Shown piece after piece: positions 7,807-13,598 of a stretch of 15,935 nt of DNA. The notes under the pieces were generated by a model. The model did not search any database and had not been told where the DNA came from. It saw only the letters and a program-made list of their open reading frames with translations. Position numbers and translations under genes: made by a program. Origin of the DNA: Pseudomonadota bacterium (lineage in GTDB: Bacteria; Myxococcota; Myxococcia; Myxococcales; Anaeromyxobacteraceae); assembly GCA_023411405.1 (NCBI GenBank), contig JAEYOU010000545.1, positions 1 through 15,935 of the forward strand, in the 5' to 3' direction. Position 1 is the stretch's first letter, and every line of letters starts with the position of its first letter.

Positions 7807-8502
7807 ATGGAACCCTCGTTCATCCAGAACCTCCGCCGGTCCCCCCGCGTCGCGGCGCGGTGCGACGCCCACGTCGCGACGCCGGGCGGCCTCTTCTCGG
7901 CGCACACCGAGGACGTGAGCGCCGAGGGGTGCCGGCTGGTCGTGCCGCGCCCCATCTCGCAGGGCGAGATCCTGCGGGTCGCGCTCCGGCACGCCGGGCT
8001 CACGCGCCACCTGCGGGTGCCGGCGCGGGTCACCTGGGCCGCGCGGGCGACGCCGTGGAGGCTCGGCCTCGCCTTCGATCCCGCGGCGCACGAACCAAGC
8101 GCGCGGTGGTTCTCGCAGCTCCTCCGATCCCTGGGCCTGCCGAGGACGCTCGGGATGCCCGAGCTCATCCCCCTCTCGGCGACGGTCTACCTGGGCGCGC
8201 CGCCGCTCGCCCCCGTCGAGCTCGGCCAGGAGGAGCTCGCGCTGCTCTGGGCGGTCCGCGAGGGCACGACCGTCGCGGAGCTGCTCACGCGGTTCCCCGC
8301 GAGCCGGCCCTCCGCCGAGCGCGCGCTGTTCTCGCTGCTCGCCCAGCGGTACGTCACGCTGTCCCGGAGCGACGCGGTCCACCCGACCGTCTGGCGGGCC
8401 TTCCTCTCCCTCCGGCGCGAGCGGATGCCGGCGGACGCCGTCCCGAGCTTCGGCGCCGGCCCGCGGAGCGCGATCGCGCTCGTTCCCTTCGATCGTCGTT
8501 GA
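7807..8502 (+). CDS. PilZ-domain c-di-GMP-binding protein with C-terminal helical domain, 231 aa
   Basis: Predicted cytoplasmic c-di-GMP receptor. The PilZ domain is at about residues 8-100. The RxxxR motif is R10-R-S-P-R14, and the second motif D36-V-S-A-E-G41 matches D/N-x-S-x-x-G. Both ligand-binding motifs are intact. Residues about 120-190 resemble the C-terminal winged-helix-like part seen in DUF4388-type myxobacterial proteins (Y-L-G-A-P-P-L, then a helix pair around A-V-R-E-G-T-T-V-A-E-L-L); this is from memory of the family style and is less certain. No membrane segment or signal peptide is present. The start is the ATG at 7807, just before the RxxxR motif. Its GGAGG (7788-7792) is 14 bases away, which is long, and an in-frame ATG at 7741 has no ribosome-binding site, so the start is not settled. 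The gene stands alone between a terminator and the next hydrolase. Confidence 0.85.
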   Translation: MEPSFIQNLRRSPRVAARCDAHVATPGGLFSAHTEDVSAEGCRLVVPRPISQGEILRVALRHAGLTRHLRVPARVTWAARATPWRLGLAFDPAAHEPSARWFSQLLRSLGLPRTLGMPELIPLSATVYLGAPPLAPVELGQEELALLWAVREGTTVAELLTRFPASRPSAERALFSLLAQRYVTLSRSDAVHPTVWRAFLSLRRERMPADAVPSFGAGPRSAIALVPFDRR

Positions 8503-8519
8503 GCTTTCCCGCTCGACGC

Positions 8520-8535
8520 GGGGAAAACGTTTGCA
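8520..8535 (+). promoter_or_regulatory. GGAAAACGTTTGCA element: LacI-type operator or sigma54-like -24/-12 candidate
   Basis: The 14-mer at 8522-8535 has a central CG and agrees with 7 of the 8 fixed bases of the LacI/CcpA-type operator pattern TGNNANCGNTNNCA. The 16 bases at 8520-8535 also carry the GG-N10-GC spacing of sigma54 promoters with TTTGCA at -12, but a poor -24 half. A related core, GGAAATCGTTT, lies at 3738-3748 upstream of the lyase. It is about 200 bases from the cellulase start, and both readings remain hypotheses. Confidence 0.3.
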
Positions 8536-8719
8536 TGCCTCCCTCGGGGCGTCACCGCCCCGCAGCCCGCTCCCCCCTTGACCGGGCTCGCCCGTTCGCC
8601 TGAGATCCCGCGCATCACCCATCGATGTGCCGTGACGGGTCCCGCGACCCGTCGCCGGGGCGGACCACGGCGGACGCGTGGCCTCACCGGCAGCTCCCGT
8701 TTCCGGAGCACGTCGCTCC

Positions 8720-8735
8720 TCACCCGTGTCGGAGA
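8720..8735 (+). promoter_or_regulatory. Shared 16-nt leader block, second cellulase
   Basis: TCACCCGTGTCGGAGA ends 6 bases before the ATG at 8742 and supplies the GGAGA ribosome-binding site. It is identical in sequence and spacing to the block before the first cellulase (3279-3294, minus strand). The 6 bases between block and ATG differ, and the first coding bases match only as ATGAC. Confidence 0.7.
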
Positions 8736-8741
8736 CTGCTC

Positions 8742-11087
8742 ATGACGTCATTCGAGTCCCTGCGAAGAATCCTCTCCCTCGCCGTCCCGCTGGCGCTCCT
8801 GGCCGGCGCCGGCGACGCCGCGGCCGTCACGGCCGGCGGCGTGACCGCCGACGTGGTCGCCACCCAGAGCTGGCCGGGCGGCTTCAACGGCGCCGTCCGC
8901 ATCACCAACAACGCCTTCCCGAGCGCCATCACCAGCTTCCAGCTCGTCTTCAAGCTGAACGGGACCGCCGGGATCCAGGGCAACGGCTGGAACGGCACGA
9001 TCTCGACCCCCGACGCGTCCGGCAACCGGACCGCGCGCAACGCCGCCTGGATGGGCAGCCTCGCCAGCGGCCGGACCTGGGACGAAGGGTTCTCGGGGAC
9101 CGGCACGTTCTCCGGCGTGAGCATCGTCTCGCTCACCGTGAACGGCCAGAGCATCCCGCTCGGCGGCACGGGCGGTGACACCACCGCGCCCACCGTCTCG
9201 ATCGCGAGCTCCGCGACGAGCGTCACCTCCGCGGCGACGATCACCCTCACCGCGACGGCGACTGACAACGTTGGCGTGGCCCGCGTCGAGTTCTACGACG
9301 GCGCCACCCTCCTCGGCGCCGACCTCACGGCCCCGTACACCTGGCAGGTCGCGCTCTCGTCCGCGAACAACGGCACGCACGCGTACACCGCCCGCGCCTC
9401 GGACGCCGCCGGCAACGCGGCGACCTCGGCGGCGGTCAGCGTCGCCGTGAGCATCCCCACGGGCGGCGACACCACCCCCCCGACCGTCTCGCTCACCAGC
9501 AGCGCCACCAGCGTCACCACCGCCCGCACGATCACCCTCACCGCGACCGCCACGGACAACGTGGGCGTGACCCGCGTCGAGTTCTTCGACGGCGCGACGC
9601 TCCTCGCGTCGGACACGACCTCGCCGTACTCCACCACCGTCTCGCTGACCTCCGCCAGCAACGGCACGCGGTCGTACACGGCGCGCGCGTCCGACGCGGC
9701 GGGCAACGTCCGGACCTCCGCGGCCGTCACCGTCACCGTCGACATCCCGGCCGCCGACACGACCCCGCCCACCGTCTCGCTCACCAGCAGCGCGACGAGC
9801 GTGACCGCCGCGACGACCCTCACGCTCTCCGCGACCGCCTCGGACAACGTCGGCGTGGCCCGGGTGGAGTTCCGTGACGGGGCGACGCTCCTCGCGACCG
9901 ACACCAGCGCGCCCTTCGGCACGACGGTCTCGCTCACCTCCGCCCAGAACGGCACGCGGACCTACACCGCGCGGGCGTACGACGCCGCGGGCAACAGCGC
10001 GACCTCGACCGCGGTCACCGTGACCGTGGCCATCTCCGGCGGCACCCCCGGCACGCCCGTCTACACCGCCGCGGGCGGCAAGTTCCTGAAGGACGGCGTC
10101 GAGCTCGAGCTCTTCGGCCTCAACTGGTTCGGGATGGAGACCCCGGACCGCGTCCTGCACGGCCTCTGGACGGGCCGCCAGCTCGACGACTTCCTCGCGG
10201 ACTTCAAGAGCAAGGGGTTCAACGCCCTCCGCCTCCCGCTCTCGCCACAGGTGATCAACCCCGGCTACCCGATCGACTCCGGCCCGTACAGCGGCAACGA
10301 CTGCGCCGCGATGTGCGGCAAGGACGGCCGGACCGCGCTCGAGTACACCCTCCAGCGGCTGCAGGCGGCGGGGATGTACGCGCTGCTCGACTTCCACACC
10401 TGCAACCCGGCCCAGCTCGGCTCCGGGCTGCCGGGGAGCCCGGTCAACTGCTCGGGTTACTCCCTCGGCGCCTGGATCTCCGACCTCGAGACGCTCGCCC
10501 AGCTCTCGAAGGCCTATCCGAACGTGATCGGCATCGATCTCACGAACGAGCCGCACCAGCTCACGTGGGCGGCCTGGGCCGACTACTCGTCGCTCGGCGG
10601 CCAGGCCGTGCTCGCCGTCAACCCGAACACCACCGTGTGGGTCGAGGGCGTGGGCAACGCCTCGACGGCCGGCGTCGCCGGCGGCGCGAACTGGGGCCAG
10701 AACCTGTACGAGGCCGGCGCGATCCCGGACGTCCCGAACAGCAAGCTCGTCTACACGCCCCACTCCTACGGGCCGAGCGTCGCCCTGATGAGCTACTTCA
10801 ACGACCCGACCTTCCCGGCCAACATGCCCGCGCTCTGGGACACCATGTTCGGCCACCTCGCCGGCAAGGGCTACACGGTCGTGCTGGGCGAGTACGGCGG
10901 CCACTACACCGGCGCCGACAAGACCTGGCAGGACGCCTTCGTGTCGTACCTCGTCAGCCGGAACATGAAGAGCTCGTTCTACTGGTGCGTCAACCCGAAC
11001 TCCGGTGACACGGGCGGCGTGCTCCAGGGCGACTGGCGGACCTGGAACGACGACAAGGTCCAGCTCCTCCAGCGGCTGATGCAGTAA
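8742..11087 (+). CDS. Secreted GH5_1-type endoglucanase with CBM2-like and three Ig-like domains, 781 aa
   Basis: Predicted secreted endo-beta-1,4-glucanase. Residues 1-28 are a signal peptide (RR n-region, Leu/Ala core, GDAAA cleavage region). Residues 29-141 are a Cys-less CBM2-like module with Trp44, 83, 103 and 113. Three near-regular bacterial Ig-like domains (147-237, 244-335, 340-431) precede the GH5 domain (439-781). The catalytic part has RLPL (497-500), NEP with acid/base Glu603, HSYGPSV (674-680), GEYGG with nucleophile Glu717, a YW pair (747-748), and the ending N-P-N-S-G-D-T-G-G. These closely recall the Xanthomonas EngXCA-type GH5_1 endoglucanases. The start at 8742 is set by GGAGA 6 bases upstream and by the signal peptide; an in-frame ATG at 8625 would add 39 residues before it. 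It is a paralogue of the first cellulase, with a different spacer array. Confidence 0.93.
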   Translation: MTSFESLRRILSLAVPLALLAGAGDAAAVTAGGVTADVVATQSWPGGFNGAVRITNNAFPSAITSFQLVFKLNGTAGIQGNGWNGTISTPDASGNRTARNAAWMGSLASGRTWDEGFSGTGTFSGVSIVSLTVNGQSIPLGGTGGDTTAPTVSIASSATSVTSAATITLTATATDNVGVARVEFYDGATLLGADLTAPYTWQVALSSANNGTHAYTARASDAAGNAATSAAVSVAVSIPTGGDTTPPTVSLTSSATSVTTARTITLTATATDNVGVTRVEFFDGATLLASDTTSPYSTTVSLTSASNGTRSYTARASDAAGNVRTSAAVTVTVDIPAADTTPPTVSLTSSATSVTAATTLTLSATASDNVGVARVEFRDGATLLATDTSAPFGTTVSLTSAQNGTRTYTARAYDAAGNSATSTAVTVTVAISGGTPGTPVYTAAGGKFLKDGVELELFGLNWFGMETPDRVLHGLWTGRQLDDFLADFKSKGFNALRLPLSPQVINPGYPIDSGPYSGNDCAAMCGKDGRTALEYTLQRLQAAGMYALLDFHTCNPAQLGSGLPGSPVNCSGYSLGAWISDLETLAQLSKAYPNVIGIDLTNEPHQLTWAAWADYSSLGGQAVLAVNPNTTVWVEGVGNASTAGVAGGANWGQNLYEAGAIPDVPNSKLVYTPHSYGPSVALMSYFNDPTFPANMPALWDTMFGHLAGKGYTVVLGEYGGHYTGADKTWQDAFVSYLVSRNMKSSFYWCVNPNSGDTGGVLQGDWRTWNDDKVQLLQRLMQ
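9180..10034 (+). repeat. Three tandem Ig-like domain repeats in the second cellulase
   Basis: Three units of about 91 residues (9180-9452, 9471-9746, 9759-10034) share D-T-T-x-P-T-V-S at the start, T-D/S-D-N-V-G-V in the middle, F-x-D-G-A-T-L-L, and D-A-A-G-N near the end. A single related Ig-like unit occurs in the first cellulase at residues 148-240. The nucleotide repeats are visibly related but less alike than the near-identical pair in that gene. Confidence 0.85.
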
Positions 11088-11108
11088 GGCCGGGGGCGGC
11101 GCGTTCCG

Positions 11109-11139
11109 GGGCGGGCGGCCGCTGCTACGCCGCCCGCCC
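11109..11139. terminator. Bidirectional terminator between convergent genes
   Basis: A perfect 11-bp inverted repeat, GGGCGGGCGGC (11109-11119) and GCCGCCCGCCC (11129-11139), has a 9-base loop. It lies 21 bases after the second cellulase's stop. The TAG stop of the converging Hsp70-like gene (11125-11127) sits inside the loop, so one stem encodes the last residues of that protein. The plus-strand tail is TCCCCGTTC, a weak U-tract. Confidence 0.65.
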
Positions 11140-12408
11140 TCCCCGTTCGCGCCTCCACGCCTCGCGCGCGAGCCCCTCGACCACCGAGTGGAAGCCCTTG
11201 AACTGCTCGAGGCGGGCCGCGGGCAGCCGGGCCCGGAGCTCCGCCGCGAGCCGCGGGACCTTCGCCGTCCCGCCGGTGCAGCACACGACCGCGACCTCCT
11301 CGTGCCGGACGCCCGCTGCGCGCACCGTCTCCTCCAGGCACGCGACGACGGCGTCCAGCTCCCGCCGGCTCGCCTCCTCGAACCCGGCCCGCGTCACCGG
11401 CTCGCGGACCTCGATGCCGGGCGACGCGAACCGGACCTCCGCGGCGACGGCGGCCGAGAGCTCCTTCTTCGCCCGCTCGATCGCCTCGAAGAGCTGGAAG
11501 CCCTGGCCGTCCTCGACGAGCGTGTTCAGCTGATCCATCGCCCGCCGATCCGCGGACGAGAGCGACCACTGGCGCACGTCGGCGAGGAAGGTGGCGAGGT
11601 CCCGGCGCTGCAGGATGGAGAGGTGCGCGGGGGAGCAGAGGTGCACGAGCACGCCGTGCGGCATCTGCAGGACGTTCCCGCCGAACGGGGCCCGGTAGCG
11701 GACCTCCGCGCCGAAGTGGCGCGCCACCTGGGACCGCATGATCGCGGAGTCGAGCGCGTCGCCCGCGACGGCCACCCCGCCCACCGCGAGCACCTCGCTC
11801 CGGTCGAGATCGGCCGGCGTCACCCGGAGCACGGTGAAGTCGGAGGTGCCGCCGCCGAAGTCGCCCACGAGCACCAGCTCCTCCCGCTGCGTCGTGGCCG
11901 CGAAGGCGCGCGCCGCGGCGACGGGCTCGGGCAGGAACTGCACCTCCTCGAACCCCGCCAGCTCCGCCGCCCGGCGCAGGGTCGCCTCGGCGTGCCCGTC
12001 GTCCTCGCCGGCGAAGTGCACCGGCCGCCCGAGCAGGACCCGGCGCACCTCGGCGCCGAAGTGCGCGTCCGCGCACGTGCGCATCTTCCGGAGCAGCGTC
12101 GCCACGAGCGCCTCGGCGGAGACGAACCGCCCGCCGATCGTCGTCCCCCGGAACCCGCGGGCGCCCAGGTGGCGCTTGATCGAGCGGAGGAGGCGCGCCT
12201 CGCCGGCGTGCTGGACGTACTGCGCGAGCGCCTCGACGCCCGCGAACACGCCGCCCGCCTCCGGGAAGCAGAGCACGCTGCGCAGGATGGTCGGGTCCGC
12301 CGCGTGCGGATCGAGCGGCGCGGGATCGAACGTGCGCTCCGCGTTCGCGGCCGCGAGGAGGGAGTTGCTGGTTCCGAAGTCGATCGCGTAGAGGGTCGGC
12401 CGGTCCAC
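11125..12408 (-). CDS. YegD-like Hsp70-family ATPase lacking the substrate-binding domain, 427 aa
   Basis: Predicted actin-fold ATPase of the Hsp70 superfamily, YegD-like. Phosphate-1 motif is D10-F-G-T-S-N15; connect-1 region is L-P-E161-P162; phosphate-2 is D183-F-G-G-G-T188-S-D; the adenosine motif is C-T-G379-G380-T381 near the C-terminus. The protein ends there, so there is no beta-sandwich substrate-binding domain or lid as in DnaK. It has no signal peptide and is probably cytoplasmic; its substrate is unknown. The start is GTG 12408, because AGGAGG (12419-12414 on the minus strand) lies 5 bases upstream. The longer frame from GTG 12435 would place that ribosome-binding site inside the gene. 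It is divergent from the binding-protein/kinase unit and convergent with the second cellulase. YegD family membership is confident; function is not. Confidence 0.88.
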   Translation of the reverse strand: MDRPTLYAIDFGTSNSLLAAANAERTFDPAPLDPHAADPTILRSVLCFPEAGGVFAGVEALAQYVQHAGEARLLRSIKRHLGARGFRGTTIGGRFVSAEALVATLLRKMRTCADAHFGAEVRRVLLGRPVHFAGEDDGHAEATLRRAAELAGFEEVQFLPEPVAAARAFAATTQREELVLVGDFGGGTSDFTVLRVTPADLDRSEVLAVGGVAVAGDALDSAIMRSQVARHFGAEVRYRAPFGGNVLQMPHGVLVHLCSPAHLSILQRRDLATFLADVRQWSLSSADRRAMDQLNTLVEDGQGFQLFEAIERAKKELSAAVAAEVRFASPGIEVREPVTRAGFEEASRRELDAVVACLEETVRAAGVRHEEVAVVCCTGGTAKVPRLAAELRARLPAARLEQFKGFHSVVEGLAREAWRRERGGRAA

Positions 12409-12413
12409 ATGGG

Positions 12414-12419
12414 CCTCCT
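12414..12419 (-). promoter_or_regulatory. Ribosome-binding site that fixes the Hsp70-like start
   Basis: AGGAGG on the minus strand is 5 bases before GTG 12408. An ATG in another frame overlaps this GTG and leads nowhere useful. The consensus strength of this site makes the GTG start far more likely than the in-frame GTG 27 bases upstream. Confidence 0.8.
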
Positions 12420-12452
12420 GGGGTCGTGTCCACACCGGGACGAGGACCCTCC

Positions 12453-12482
12453 TTGACTTGGCCAGTCGGCGCCTGGGACATT
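12453..12482 (+). promoter_or_regulatory. Possible sigma70-type promoter for the binding protein/kinase unit
   Basis: TTGACT (12453-12458) and GACATT (12477-12482) are spaced by 18 bp. The -35 is good (5 of 6) and the -10 is weak (3 of 6). A transcript starting near 12490 would have a leader of about 25 bases to the GTG at 12516, and this argues against the in-frame ATG at 12426. Confidence 0.35.
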
Positions 12483-12515
12483 TGGGCGCACAGCCATCGA
12501 AGACGAGGCGCCTCC

Positions 12516-13598
12516 GTGCTCCAACATCGCCTGGCCCAAGAGACGAGGTCCTCGAGGGCGCTCCGGGTCGTCGTCGTCCTCACCGTCGCCGCCACCGTGT
12601 CCGCCGGCCCCGGCGGGGGCCGCGCCGCCGAGCCCGCGCGCAAGCGGGCGGACGCTCCCCGGATCCTCCACGTGATGAGCTATCACTCGCCGTGGAGATG
12701 GACCGACGGCCAGCTCCAGGGCTTCCAGGAGGGGCTGCAGGGCGTCCGCGCGCAGTACCGCGTGTTCCAGATGGACACGAAGCGGAACAGCACCCCGGAG
12801 GCGATGGAGGCGATCGCCCGCAAGGCCCGCGCGCTCATCGAGCAGTGGAAGCCGGACCTCGTCTACACGAGCGACGACGACGCGCAGGAGTACGTCGTGA
12901 AGCCCTTCGTGAACGGCCCGCTGCCGTTCGTCTTCAGCGGGGTCAACCGGGATCCGGGCGCCTATGGCTTCACCGGGAGCGAGAACGTGACCGGCGTGGT
13001 CGAGCAGGAGCACTTCGTCGAGTCGGTGCAGCTGCTCATGCGGATCGCGCCGCGGACGAAGCGCATCGCCGTGGTGTTCGACGACGCCGTCATGTGGGAG
13101 CCCGTGCGGCGGCGGATGGAGGCCGCGGCCGCGACCCTGCCCGGCGTGCAGTTCGGACCGTGGGACGTCATCCGGACGTTCGAGGAGTACCAGCGCAAGG
13201 TGCGCGCCTACCACGGCGCGGTGGACGCGATCGCGCTCGTCGGCATCTTCAACTTCCGGGACGCCGCGGGGGAGAACGTCCCGTACCAGGACGTCCTGCG
13301 GTGGACCGCCGAGCACAGCACCCTCCCCGACTTCAGCTTCTGGATCGACCGCGTCCACTACGGGACGCTCTGCGCGGTGACCGTCTCCGAGCGGGAGCAG
13401 GGCCTCGCCGCAGGGCGCATCGCCCGCGCGATCCTGGTCGAGGGCAAGCGGCCCGGGAGCATCCCCATGCGGCCCACGGTGCGAGGCCTGCCCGTCGTCA
13501 ACCTGGCGCGGGCGCGGGCGCTCGGGCTCATGCCCGCGACCGGCGTGCTCCTCTCCGCGCAGGTCATCCGGAAGTACGACTGGGACCCGCAGCGGTGA
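12516..13598 (+). CDS. Periplasmic ABC_sub_bind-type binding protein, 360 aa
   Basis: Predicted periplasmic ligand-binding protein of the ABC_sub_bind kind (type 1 periplasmic-binding fold, uncharacterised ligands). Residues about 1-38 form a signal peptide: basic segment R-S-S-R-A-L-R, hydrophobic V-V-V-V-L-T-V-A-A, cleavage near R-A-A-E. The mature part opens with I-L-H-V-M-S-Y-H-S-P-W (50-60) and a W-T-D-G-Q-x-x-G-F-x-x-G-L segment (62-74), typical of this family. It continues with D-D-D-A-Q (120-124), S-G-V-N-R (141-145) and a C-terminal G-x-x-P-V-V-N lobe. The start is GTG 12516 with ACGAGG 7 bases upstream; the ATG at 12426 would add 30 residues before the signal. It overlaps the kinase by 4 bp, and no permease or ATPase gene follows. 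It therefore probably feeds ligand information to the kinase rather than a transporter. The ligand cannot be read from sequence. Confidence 0.82.
   Translation: MLQHRLAQETRSSRALRVVVVLTVAATVSAGPGGGRAAEPARKRADAPRILHVMSYHSPWRWTDGQLQGFQEGLQGVRAQYRVFQMDTKRNSTPEAMEAIARKARALIEQWKPDLVYTSDDDAQEYVVKPFVNGPLPFVFSGVNRDPGAYGFTGSENVTGVVEQEHFVESVQLLMRIAPRTKRIAVVFDDAVMWEPVRRRMEAAAATLPGVQFGPWDVIRTFEEYQRKVRAYHGAVDAIALVGIFNFRDAAGENVPYQDVLRWTAEHSTLPDFSFWIDRVHYGTLCAVTVSEREQGLAAGRIARAILVEGKRPGSIPMRPTVRGLPVVNLARARALGLMPATGVLLSAQVIRKYDWDPQR

Larger units (their letters stand above)
8503..8741. other. Intergenic region upstream of the second cellulase
   Basis: This is 239 bp without a gene. It begins with an imperfect hairpin (TTTCCC at 8505-8510 against GGGAAA at 8521-8526) that could be a weak terminator for the PilZ gene. 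The hairpin overlaps the GGAAAACGTTTGCA element and is followed by the cellulase leader. No sigma70 promoter of convincing quality was found. Confidence 0.6.

Noticed and set aside
12426..12515. ATG at 12426 as start of the binding protein
   Set aside because: It would put 30 polar residues before the signal peptide and lies upstream of the likely promoter. GTG 12516 has a better-placed ribosome-binding site.
12458..13594. A 379-residue N-terminal extension in the kinase frame
   Set aside because: It is the out-of-frame shadow of the binding-protein gene. The GTG at 13595 is followed at once by the first transmembrane helix and overlaps the upstream stop as GTGA.
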